DNA of 7,233 bases from an uncultured Methylococcaceae bacterium. GTDB taxonomy: Bacteria; Pseudomonadota; Gammaproteobacteria; Methylococcales; Methylomonadaceae. Shown here piece by piece: positions 1-6,758 of this stretch (the first letter of the stretch is position 1; every line of letters begins with the position of its first letter). Under the pieces are notes generated by a model that was not told where the DNA came from, did not search any database, and was given only the letters and a program-made list of their open reading frames with translations. The stretch covers positions 1-7,233 of the forward strand of contig CAIVAH010000126.1 of assembly GCA_903903765.1 (NCBI GenBank), in the 5' to 3' direction. Position numbers and translations under genes: made by a program.

Positions 1-831
1 AGGGCGCGTTCCTTTAATGGGTTTAGTTTCAACCCGTTCTTGGGTCACTTTTAAGAAGCGCTCTGGTGATGAACTTAACACTTGCGCATCGGGAAAGTTT
101 AAATAGCCGCTAAAAGGCGCTGCGTTAAGTTCTCTGAGTTTTAAGTACGCGGTCCAAGGTGAGCCTGTACAGTCTGCGACAAAACGTTGGGCTAGGTTAA
201 CTTGATAACAATCGCCTTCTTTAAGATATTGTTTAATTTTTTCAAAAGCGCTGGCATAAGTGTTTTCATCCATGTTGGATTTAATAGCACTGGTTACCTT
301 AAAGGGCGTTACTGATGTTGATGGGGGTAATGCACTAAATTGTTCAATTAAAGCCTGCCATTCTGCATCACTTTTAGCATTTCCTACTAAATAACTTTGC
401 TGTTGGTGATGGTCAACAATAACCGCCCAAGTATAGATACCTATTGCCATATCAGCAATTTGTTCTGCGTCTGTGGCGATAACAGGCAGTTTTTCTAATC
501 TTCTGGCTAAGTCGTAAGAAAAATAACCCATAGCACCGCCATTAAAAGGCAGAGTATGTGACGCTGTGCTAGGCAGAAGTTCTGCTTTTACAAGATCAAA
601 AGGGTCGAGAGTCGATGTTGTTGTTTGTCCATCACGAGTGATTTTTGTAATATTTCCGTGGGTTACTAAGGTGCATGTAGGTGCTGCGCTGATGATGTCA
701 TAGCAACCTTGTTGGCTATTAGGAAAGCCACTATCTAAGAATATCGCCCAAGGTTGGTCTGCTAAAACAGAGAATAAAGCTGAGCTATTGGTGAAGTAAG
801 GTAATAAAAAAGTATTATTTTTGGCTGACAT
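1..831 (-). CDS. pabB: Aminodeoxychorismate synthase component I (PabB), 5' part, cut by the window edge
   Basis: This is the N-terminal 277 codons of the chorismate-utilising subunit that, with the glutamine amidotransferase PabA, makes 4-amino-4-deoxychorismate, the precursor of p-aminobenzoate and folate, in the cytoplasm. The frame is open from ATG at 829-831 to the left edge. The N-terminal domain carries the family pattern, with G-Y-F-S-Y-D near residue 100. The start of the catalytic domain shows G-D-C-Y-Q-V-N-L at 206-213. The last residues in view are K-P-I-K-G-T-R-P (270-277). The lysine of P-I-K-G-T (Lys273) is known as the PabB nucleophile; anthranilate synthase TrpE has P-I-A-G-T there, so this argues for PabB over TrpE. 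About 170-190 residues should lie outside the window. No clear Shine-Dalgarno sequence precedes the ATG. The gene is divergent from the DUF2959 gene. Confidence 0.93.
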   Translation of the reverse strand, partial: MSAKNNTFLLPYFTNSSALFSVLADQPWAIFLDSGFPNSQQGCYDIISAAPTCTLVTHGNITKITRDGQTTTSTLDPFDLVKAELLPSTASHTLPFNGGAMGYFSYDLARRLEKLPVIATDAEQIADMAIGIYTWAVIVDHHQQQSYLVGNAKSDAEWQALIEQFSALPPSTSVTPFKVTSAIKSNMDENTYASAFEKIKQYLKEGDCYQVNLAQRFVADCTGSPWTAYLKLRELNAAPFSGYLNFPDAQVLSSSPERFLKVTQERVETKPIKGTRP

Positions 832-870
832 TAAGACGCAGTATTATTGAAAAGCATAAATCCTAGTAGC

Positions 871-899
871 ATCTAATCATAAACGCTTGATAGGGTCAA
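871..899 (-). promoter_or_regulatory. Possible sigma-70 promoter for pabB
   Basis: On the minus strand TTGACC (894-899) is followed, after a 17-base spacer, by TTAGAT (871-876). The -35 box matches consensus at five of six positions, but the -10 box at only three. It would give a 5' leader of about 30 bases. This is the best pair seen in the spacer for this direction, and it is weak. Confidence 0.3.
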
Positions 900-922
900 T
901 GTATCAGTAAAGTTAGTACCTC

Positions 923-953
923 TTAAGATTCTAGGGCGTTATTAATTTATAAT
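923..953 (+). promoter_or_regulatory. Probable sigma-70 promoter for the DUF2959 gene
   Basis: A perfect TATAAT lies at 948-953, about 50 bases before the ATG at 1005. The best -35 candidate is TTAAGA (923-928, four of six matches) with a long 19-base spacer. It sits inside the 8-bp palindrome TCTTAAGA (921-928). The -10 box is convincing and the -35 box is not, so an activator may be needed; that part is inference. Confidence 0.5.
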
Positions 954-1004
954 AAAGTCTAAAATAGATTTGTTTGTTTTGACCTTTAATTTTTTGAATT
1001 ACTC

Positions 1005-1679
1005 ATGTCTCAGTTCAATTTAGCTTCGTATGCCATTAGTATAATCACTCGGTATTTTTCAAAAAGTATTAGAAAAGTCTATTACAGTACCCGCGAATCT
1101 ATTGGCGAACATAAGCGAGAAATAGTGGTTCAGCAAGTGGGTAGCGCTTGTAAAAGTTTACAAGAAACTAAAGAAGAGTTTGAAGATACTTTAGAACGTT
1201 TTAAGAGTTTGATTATCGTAAATGAATCAACCTTAGAACATAAGTACCATTTATTAAATCGTCAATATCAATTTTGTTGCTCAAGGTCAGAAGCTGTTAG
1301 TAATAGAATTAAAGCCATTCAAGAAGTGAGTGAGGCATTGTTTGTAGAATGGGAAAATGAATTGGCCGAGTACAGTAATCGTACTTTAAGAAATAGCAGT
1401 AAACAGCAATTAAAAGCCGCTAAACAAAATTACGCACGATTGATTAAGGCGATGCAAAAAGCAGAAGGTAAAATGCATCCAGTTCTCGCGGCGTTTAAAG
1501 ATCAAGTGTTGTATTTAAAACACAATCTTAATTCTCGAGCTATTGCGGCCTTACAACACGAGTTTATTGAAATGAGTGTAGATATTTCGCAATTGATTTT
1601 TGCTATGGAACAAACTATCGAAGAGGCAAATCAGTTTTTTTCAACTTTAGTCGAGCAAAAAAGCTTGCCGCTTCGTTAG
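1005..1679 (+). CDS. DUF2959-family coiled-coil protein without a lipoprotein signal
   Basis: A 224-residue protein that I recognise as DUF2959. Family landmarks are the H-K-R-E-I-V segment (36-41), then A-L-F-x-E-W-E-x-E-L and Y-S-N-x-x-L-R-x-S-S (111-132), then P-V-L-A-A-F-K-D-Q-V-L-Y-L-K-H-N-L-N-S-R-A-I-A-A-L-Q (159-184). Nearly the whole chain is predicted as long charged helices, so a coiled coil is likely. The molecular function of the family is unknown to me. Relatives usually begin with a lipoprotein signal peptide; here the first 25 residues are only mildly hydrophobic, contain Arg16, Lys20, Arg23 and Lys24, and have no cysteine before Cys49. An in-frame stop at 987-989 and no start codon between it and ATG 1005 rule out a longer N-terminus. 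No Shine-Dalgarno is evident. The gene converges on the lipoprotein gene 26 bases downstream. Confidence 0.85.
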   Translation: MSQFNLASYAISIITRYFSKSIRKVYYSTRESIGEHKREIVVQQVGSACKSLQETKEEFEDTLERFKSLIIVNESTLEHKYHLLNRQYQFCCSRSEAVSNRIKAIQEVSEALFVEWENELAEYSNRTLRNSSKQQLKAAKQNYARLIKAMQKAEGKMHPVLAAFKDQVLYLKHNLNSRAIAALQHEFIEMSVDISQLIFAMEQTIEEANQFFSTLVEQKSLPLR

Positions 1680-1705
1680 ATAAATAAAGCCATGCTATGA
1701 TTTAC

Positions 1706-2137
1706 TTATAATTTATAGAGCACGTCGTTTGCTTTATCTATATTTTGTTGTTCTTTTGATTTGGGTACTTTATTTTCTTGCTCGTTTCTTTCTTTACCGA
1801 ATTTAGTAATCATTTGTTCCCAGCTGGTATATTGTTCATAACCTTTAAATCCTGACGCTTTTCTTTCTTGGTAGATTTCTTTTCCTAGAATAATTATTTC
1901 TTCAGGTGTTTTACCATCAACAGCAGCTAGAAAATCTTTATCATCTTTTTTTGCGTCTCTGATGGTCCAGAAAGACACTTCAAACTCAATACGACTTTCA
2001 GCAGGTAAACGATTTTTAAGGGCTTTTACTGATCTATAAGCAGTCGATGTATTATGACCGTTTATTTGTTGGCCTTTACCGCAAGCAAGTAAAGTGGCGC
2101 AACTCAATATGATTAACAGGGCAGGTAGTTTCTTCAT
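1706..2137 (-). CDS. Small lipoprotein, DUF6694-like
   Basis: A 143-residue secreted protein of unknown function. The N-terminus is a clear lipoprotein signal: Lys2 and Lys3, a hydrophobic stretch, then lipobox L-L-A-C with Cys19 as the lipidated residue. Gly20 at +2 favours the outer membrane under the Lol rule. Cys13 is a less likely second candidate because its -3 to -1 residues fit worse. After the signal, I-N-G (25-27), then S-x-x-A-L-K-x-R-L-P-A-E-S-R, then D-G-K-T-P-E-E-I-I resemble the short lipoproteins grouped as DUF6694; this assignment is from memory of the family pattern. The C-terminal third is hydrophilic and Lys/Glu/Gln-rich. The start is supported by a Shine-Dalgarno GAGGT eight bases upstream. 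The gene is divergent from the GTPase pair and convergent with the DUF2959 gene. Confidence 0.75.
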   Translation of the reverse strand: MKKLPALLIILSCATLLACGKGQQINGHNTSTAYRSVKALKNRLPAESRIEFEVSFWTIRDAKKDDKDFLAAVDGKTPEEIIILGKEIYQERKASGFKGYEQYTSWEQMITKFGKERNEQENKVPKSKEQQNIDKANDVLYKL

Positions 2138-2244
2138 TTAAGTCAACCTCGAAGTTAGGTATAGATTCATGTTATGGTATTTATAACGCCATATCACCAA
2201 ACAAAGTAAAATGGTCAGATATTATAACCTTGAGCTAAGCTTAT
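2138..2244. promoter_or_regulatory. Divergent promoter region between lipoprotein and GTPase genes
   Basis: This 107-base AT-rich spacer must hold the start signals of two divergent transcription units. On the plus strand TATTAT (2220-2225) could be a -10 box, but the hexamer 17 bases upstream does not resemble TTGACA, and transcription from it would leave a very short leader for the GTPase ATG at 2245. On the minus strand TATAAA (2180-2185) could serve the lipoprotein, with TTTACT (2205-2210) as -35 at a long 19-base spacing. A short inverted repeat, GTTAT (2171-2175) and ATAAC (2183-2187), overlaps the minus -10 candidate and could be an operator. None of these is strong individually. Confidence 0.4.
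2146..2150 (-). promoter_or_regulatory. Shine-Dalgarno site of the lipoprotein gene
   Basis: GAGGT on the minus strand (ACCTC on plus), with eight bases between it and the ATG at 2135-2137. It is one of the few good ribosome binding sites in the window and fixes the lipoprotein start. Confidence 0.65.
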
Positions 2245-3984
2245 ATGCTGGAATTTATTCAATTATTAAATTATCGTTATCAAGCTATTTTAAGTCAACG
2301 TAGTCATGATGTTGATAAAATAAGCTATCAGCAACGCATCGATCAGCTTGTTTTAACAGAAGCTTTTATGCGCAGAGGTCTGTTTATTAAGGACACAACT
2401 CTCCAACCATTACAAGTTTCTGTTATAGGACCAACCCAAGCAGGGAAAAGCTCTGTAGTCAATGTACTACTAGATTCAAATTTAGCAAATGTTAGTCCAC
2501 TCGCAGGTCATACAATTCATCCTCAGGGGTATGCACAGCGAGATAATTTAGGCGCCGGTGAAGGCTTGCAACGATATTTCGGGCGATTTCAACAAATGCC
2601 TTTAGATCAGATGCCGAGAGATAGGCACGATTGTTATTCTTTTTCTCAAGTAGATTCAAAATCAGCTTTTTTGCCTGACTGCGTATTGTGGGATACCCCC
2701 GATTTTGATTCCATTGATTCATCTGTTTATAGGGAAGGGGTTCTTAGAGCCATCGCTTTAGCAGATATGATTATTTTGGTTGTCAGTAAAGAAAAGTATG
2801 CAGATCAGTCGGTCTGGGACATGATGGCTGCGCTTGAAGCTTTACATCAACCTACGCTTATTTGTTTAAATAAGTTAAGTGAAGGCTCAGAAGAGTTATT
2901 GTTGCATTCATTAAAACAAAAATGGCAGGCTGTGAGAAAAGATGCTTTTCCTGAGGTGGTGCCTATGTATTATCAAAAACAGATTGGCCTACCACTTTGG
3001 CCAAACTCGCACAAAGAAGTACTTAAAAAATTATCGAATCAAGTTGATCGTAAAAAACAAAGCCGTAATGAGCAAGCTTTAGTGCAAAAATATTGGTCAG
3101 AATGGTTAGAGCCAATTGTTTCTGAACATAATGCGGCGCTCGAGTGGCAAAAAATAGTAGATCAAAGTATTAAGCAAGCCTTGGAAAATTATCAGCGTGA
3201 TTATTTAAATCATCCGCATCATTATGAAACATTTCAGCATGCGTTAGCCGAGCTATTGGCTTTATTGGAGATTCCTGGTTTAGCTGGATTTTTAACAGGA
3301 GCGCGTAGAGTATTAACCTGGCCTATTCGTAAGGTGATGAATTTGGGTCAGAAGCGTCTTCATATAGCGGATAGCAGTCAGGAATTGGTGTTATTAAATC
3401 AAATTGCTGAACATACTTTGATTCAGTTGCTAGATCAATTGATGGATAAAGCGGACGCAGAAAGCCAGCGCTTATGGTGGAAAGAGATGGGTAGTTTATT
3501 AAGGCGGCAGCGTCAAGATGTATTACATAATTTTACCCAAGCCGCCTTGGCATATCATTTGGCGTTTCAGCAAGATGTTGAGAAAACTGCGCAGCGTTTG
3601 TATCATAAACTTCAAGAACAGCCTTTGGTGTTGAATAGTTTGAGAGCGACTAGAGTGACAGCAGATGCAACGGCTATTGCTTTAACTTTGCATATGGGTG
3701 GGATTGGTATACATGATTTAGTGTTTGCTCCAGCGATGTTAACTATTACATCATTATTGACTGAAAGCGCTATCGGAAGTTATATGCATAAGGTCGAAAA
3801 TGACTTAAAACAACAGCAGTTGCATAAAGTTAAACAAGCCTTATTTGTTGACAGTATGGGTAAGTTTTTAGCTTTACTACCTGAACAATTATCGTCTTTA
3901 AACCATTTTAATATTCCTGTTGCTCAACTTAAAGCAGTTGAACAACAACTGACAGAAAAGCGCCATGGCTTACGATTACTTTAA
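2245..3984 (+). CDS. Dynamin-like P-loop GTPase, first of an overlapping pair
   Basis: A 579-residue P-loop NTPase of the TRAFAC GTPase type; I know no gene name. Visible motifs are G1 G-P-T-Q-A-G-K-S (62-69), a possible G2 Thr90, G3 D-T-P-D (150-153) within D-T-P-D-F-D-S, and G4 N-K-L-S (209-212), where the usual Asp of NKxD is Ser. Between G3 and G4 lies S-K-E-K-Y-A-D-x3-W (181-191), shared with the next protein. The C-terminal half is helical, with L-E-I-P-G-L-A-G-F (about 341-349), then V-L-T-W-P-I-R (356-362), and a hydrophobic stretch at about 475-506 that may insert into or rest on membrane. This GTPase head plus helical, membrane-seeking half resembles bacterial dynamin-like proteins, but the assignment is by architecture. 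Its last 20 bases overlap the next gene's start. The ribosome binding site is weak. Confidence 0.82.
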   Translation: MLEFIQLLNYRYQAILSQRSHDVDKISYQQRIDQLVLTEAFMRRGLFIKDTTLQPLQVSVIGPTQAGKSSVVNVLLDSNLANVSPLAGHTIHPQGYAQRDNLGAGEGLQRYFGRFQQMPLDQMPRDRHDCYSFSQVDSKSAFLPDCVLWDTPDFDSIDSSVYREGVLRAIALADMIILVVSKEKYADQSVWDMMAALEALHQPTLICLNKLSEGSEELLLHSLKQKWQAVRKDAFPEVVPMYYQKQIGLPLWPNSHKEVLKKLSNQVDRKKQSRNEQALVQKYWSEWLEPIVSEHNAALEWQKIVDQSIKQALENYQRDYLNHPHHYETFQHALAELLALLEIPGLAGFLTGARRVLTWPIRKVMNLGQKRLHIADSSQELVLLNQIAEHTLIQLLDQLMDKADAESQRLWWKEMGSLLRRQRQDVLHNFTQAALAYHLAFQQDVEKTAQRLYHKLQEQPLVLNSLRATRVTADATAIALTLHMGGIGIHDLVFAPAMLTITSLLTESAIGSYMHKVENDLKQQQLHKVKQALFVDSMGKFLALLPEQLSSLNHFNIPVAQLKAVEQQLTEKRHGLRLL

Positions 3985-5587
3985 TTTAGTAAAAAATACC
4001 CAGATTTGGGCTGAGCAAACATCAGCTTTAGGTTGGCTTAAGGTTGATATTGCAAATGATTTAGCCAATATAGAAAAGATTAAACCTGAGCAGTTATTTG
4101 CTGACAATAGTGAGCAAGGCAAGTCAATAAGACCGCTTATTGTGGCTTTTATGGGCGGAACAGGTGTTGGTAAAAGTACTTTGCTTAATCGTTTAGCGGG
4201 TAAAGTAATTGCAAAGGCGGGTATAGAGCGCCCTACCTCTAGAGAAGTGACTTTGTATCATCATGAAAGTATTTCTATACAACATTTTCCTGAGCAGTTT
4301 CCTTTAGAAAGAATTAATGTTGCCCAACATGATAATGCCGCTAGAAAGGGTTGGGTTTGGATTGATATGCCTGACTTTGATAGTACAGAGAAAGCTAATC
4401 AAGCTTTAGTTTTAAAATGGTTGCCACATATTGATGTCTTAATTTATGTAGTGAGTCCCGAGCGTTATAAAGATGAGAAAGCTTGGCGCTTGTTATTAGC
4501 GGAAGGTGCTAAACATGCTTGGTTATTTGTTCTTAATCAGTGGGATAGAGGGCAGTTAGGGCAGTTTATTGACTTTAAACAACTGCTACATCAAGCGGGT
4601 TTTGACGAGCCAGTCATTTATAAAACGTCTTGTGTGGAAAATCAGTCTGACGAATTTACGTTATTGGAAGAATCTATCAATGGCTTAGCTGCTGGTCACG
4701 TGGTTGAGCAATTAGAATTGCGCGGTATGGAATTGCGTCAACAGGATTTGCTTAATAAATTATATGAGGCTAAAGCAACATTGGGTTCTGAAGAGGCCCT
4801 TAAAAAATTACCCGAGTGTTGGCAACAGTTATGGCAGCAGACAAATCAGCTGTTAGCCAAAGGATTTGAATGGCCTATACAGTATGTAGCTGAACATGCA
4901 GCGCAACATGTTGCTGATTTATTAATCACTAACTCGAATAAAGCGCCAGTTTTGTGGGATGAATGGGCTCAACTCAGGTTTGATGATGTTACGGATGACT
5001 TTATTATTATGCTGGATCAATTAGATGTTCCCGTACTACCTTTTAAACAACCAATTTATGATTTGCGCGAAAAAGCTTCAAAAATTATTCAAACCCAAAC
5101 AGAGTTAGCGACACGCTTAGCTTTGGCGAATCCTGGTAATGCATTACAACGGTTTTTTTTAAAAACTTTGCGTATCAGTGAAGTGATTTTGCCATTGTTG
5201 GCAATGTCTTGGGTGAGTTATAAGGTATTTATTGGCTATTACACATCTGCAATGTCAGAAAATCATTATCTAGGCGTTGATTTTGCGGTCCATAGTAGCT
5301 TAATGATTGCGCTTACTTGGTTGATTCCTTTTTTTCTCTTAAAGAAGGCGCAGCCATCTCTCAAAAAAACGGCCGTTAAAGGCTTAAATAAGGGGTTGGA
5401 GGCTGCTTTTATGTTAATTGAGAACGAGATGCTTGCTAATATAGAAAGCCTTGCTCAACAGCGTCAGATTCAGTTATCTAAACTTTCTCAAATTATTGTT
5501 GATTGCAAGTCAATAGATGATGATACATCTGCAAAAAATATAGATTCCTCTTTACAGCGTATGTTGATGAATAATCAGATTAAATAG
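3965..5587 (+). CDS. Membrane-anchored dynamin-like GTPase, second of the pair
   Basis: A 540-residue GTPase, evidently a distant paralogue of the preceding protein. G1 is G-G-T-G-V-G-K-S (64-71), and R-P-T-S with Thr91 is the likely G2. G3 is D-M-P-D (134-137) within D-M-P-D-F-D-S. The shared S-P-E-R-Y-K-D-x3-W follows (164-174), and G4 is N-Q-W-D (191-194), with Gln replacing the usual Lys. Residues about 225-400 are mostly helical. Two hydrophobic segments near 404-425 and 440-459 look transmembrane and would make a hairpin, leaving both the GTPase head and the charged C-terminal helix on the cytoplasmic side. The ATG lies within the last codons of the upstream gene (20-base overlap, different frame), so translational coupling and a shared mRNA are likely. 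Only a weak purine run precedes it. A T8-A5 run at 5153-5165 lies just before the first membrane segment. Confidence 0.83.
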   Translation: MAYDYFNLVKNTQIWAEQTSALGWLKVDIANDLANIEKIKPEQLFADNSEQGKSIRPLIVAFMGGTGVGKSTLLNRLAGKVIAKAGIERPTSREVTLYHHESISIQHFPEQFPLERINVAQHDNAARKGWVWIDMPDFDSTEKANQALVLKWLPHIDVLIYVVSPERYKDEKAWRLLLAEGAKHAWLFVLNQWDRGQLGQFIDFKQLLHQAGFDEPVIYKTSCVENQSDEFTLLEESINGLAAGHVVEQLELRGMELRQQDLLNKLYEAKATLGSEEALKKLPECWQQLWQQTNQLLAKGFEWPIQYVAEHAAQHVADLLITNSNKAPVLWDEWAQLRFDDVTDDFIIMLDQLDVPVLPFKQPIYDLREKASKIIQTQTELATRLALANPGNALQRFFLKTLRISEVILPLLAMSWVSYKVFIGYYTSAMSENHYLGVDFAVHSSLMIALTWLIPFFLLKKAQPSLKKTAVKGLNKGLEAAFMLIENEMLANIESLAQQRQIQLSKLSQIIVDCKSIDDDTSAKNIDSSLQRMLMNNQIK

Positions 5588-5592
5588 TTTCA

Positions 5593-6600
5593 TTAATCAT
5601 CATCTTCGCTAGGAATTTGGCCTTTAAACTCTTCAGATAGCAGCATTTGGGCGCCCTGTATTACAATTTCATCTTCTGGATTTAATGCTTCCGATAGGTA
5701 AGAGCCATCCGCTAGTAAGGTGAAATGAAGCAATGGACGTCTTATAAAAACATCTGTCGATGTTTTTTGATATACAAAAGCTTGGTTCATATACCATATG
5801 AGTGCTGACTTAGGAAATTGAGCGCCTGAAATATGGGTGGTGCTTTCGGGAACCCATGTCATGACATTCATACCAGCTAATATATTTTTAGCCGCTGTTC
5901 TAAAGTAATAACTTTCACCTTGAGATGCAATTTCGCTTTGCGTAGCAATAGAAACAAATTGAGCAGTTTGAGCTTTAGATCTATCTCCTGATGGGGCGAC
6001 ATAAATAGTTTTAATTGCTTCAGGTAGATGTTTGTTGTTAGGTAGCGTGATTTGAATGAGTTTATCTTGCTGACTTAGTAAAGTATTGAGTTCAGATGGT
6101 TTTTTAGCAAGAGCCCATTCAGTTAAATTCTCTCCCCATAAAATATTGGCTTCGTTAATGATAGCGTTGTTTTGGAAATCACTAGCCGCAAGTTGTGCTT
6201 GGTAGCTTTGCCAAAGAGCGTCTTGTTCTTGTAAATTACGTTTTGAGGTGACCCCATTATTATAAAGTTCTTTTTGACGATTAAAATTTTGTTCTACTTG
6301 GGTTAGTTTTGCCTGAATATTGATTTTTTCTGCTGAAACTAATTGATATCGATTTCTAAGTGCTAGTAATGGCTGGATGTTAATAGCTTTGCCCTGCGCA
6401 ATAAATTCTGCTTGATAAGTGCTTGGATTAACTTTTGCGGTTTGTAAGCCAGATGATTTTTGCAGTTCAAGGCTGAGTTTTATTCTGCCGTGTTGGGTGA
6501 ATTTTTGAGGCTGTTGGTCTTGTTTATCGTCATCGTCAAGTGCAAAAGATTGGAGAGGTGATGTGGCAAGAAAAAAACAAACCAATAACAAAACATTCAT
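5593..6600 (-). CDS. RND-efflux-type periplasmic adaptor (membrane fusion protein), no pump adjacent
   Basis: A 335-residue exported protein resembling adaptors that link an inner-membrane RND pump to an outer-membrane channel. Residues 1-20 form a signal peptide, probably cut after S-F-A (18-20), although the n-region lacks Lys or Arg; a TAA directly before the ATG excludes an upstream start. The mature protein starts with an acidic L-D-D-D-D-K. G-K-A-I-N-I-Q-P-L-L-A-L-R (70-82) leads into a helical hairpin (82-140) turning at L-Y-N-N-G-V-T-S (112-119). The usual first lipoyl half-motif is not recognisable, as in a known subgroup of these adaptors. The C-terminal barrel region ends with G-A-Q-M-L-L-S-E-E-F (316-325), typical of that subgroup, then an acidic tail. 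A pump permease would be expected downstream, but the convergent GTPase gene is there, five bases away. The substrate cannot be deduced. Confidence 0.75.
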   Translation of the reverse strand: MNVLLLVCFFLATSPLQSFALDDDDKQDQQPQKFTQHGRIKLSLELQKSSGLQTAKVNPSTYQAEFIAQGKAINIQPLLALRNRYQLVSAEKINIQAKLTQVEQNFNRQKELYNNGVTSKRNLQEQDALWQSYQAQLAASDFQNNAIINEANILWGENLTEWALAKKPSELNTLLSQQDKLIQITLPNNKHLPEAIKTIYVAPSGDRSKAQTAQFVSIATQSEIASQGESYYFRTAAKNILAGMNVMTWVPESTTHISGAQFPKSALIWYMNQAFVYQKTSTDVFIRRPLLHFTLLADGSYLSEALNPEDEIVIQGAQMLLSEEFKGQIPSEDDD

Positions 6601-6645
6601 TTAGGTTGAAATACTTAAGAGGCTATATAAGAGTGTGAGGGATAT

Positions 6646-6676
6646 TTTAAAGCATTATTTTTATTTTAACTGTAAA
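6646..6676 (-). promoter_or_regulatory. Possible promoter for the adaptor gene
   Basis: On the minus strand TTTACA (6671-6676, five of six -35 matches) is followed after 19 bases by TTTAAA (6646-6651), which has an upstream TG in the extended -10 position. The spacing is long and the -10 weak. A terminator separates this gene from the dehydrogenase, so it does need a promoter in 6602-6693. No Shine-Dalgarno is seen before the ATG at 6598-6600. Confidence 0.3.
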
Positions 6677-6693
6677 GGCTATAAAAATTAGGC

Positions 6694-6732
6694 AAAAAAA
6701 AACCCTGACTGATTGCTCAGTCAGGGTTTTTT
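6694..6732 (-). terminator. Rho-independent terminator of the methanol dehydrogenase gene
   Basis: A perfect 10-bp stem (CCCTGACTGA at 6703-6712 with TCAGTCAGGG at 6717-6726) closes a four-base loop. Nine A (6694-6702) and six T (6727-6732) flank it, so on the minus strand the hairpin is followed by nine T. It lies 26 bases beyond the dehydrogenase stop codon, in the right orientation. The symmetrical flanks would also allow termination on the plus strand of any read-through past the adaptor gene. Confidence 0.93.
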
Positions 6733-6758
6733 ATAATCAAGCTAAATAGATAGTTCGA

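Noticed and set aside
1..831. Anthranilate synthase component I (TrpE) as an alternative for the left-edge gene
   Set aside because: The P-I-K-G-T motif with lysine is the PabB form; TrpE has alanine at that position.
1634..1641. T-run near the 3' end of the DUF2959 gene as a second slippage site
   Set aside because: Slippage there would only alter the last dozen or so residues, and no motif or stop arrangement suggests a function.
1680..1705. Weak inverted symmetry (CAT-GCT-ATG with partly matching A/T flanks) between the convergent DUF2959 and lipoprotein genes
   Set aside because: The stem has only three perfect pairs before mismatches and no GC-rich core, so I do not call it a terminator.
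2492..2722. 76-codon open frame on the minus strand inside the first GTPase gene
   Set aside because: It lies wholly opposite the conserved G1-G3 region of the GTPase, has no recognisable domain and no ribosome binding site I could support; it is a chance shadow.
6526..6540. D-D-D-D-K in the adaptor, which matches an enterokinase site
   Set aside because: Enterokinase is a vertebrate protease; the match simply reflects an acidic mature N-terminus.
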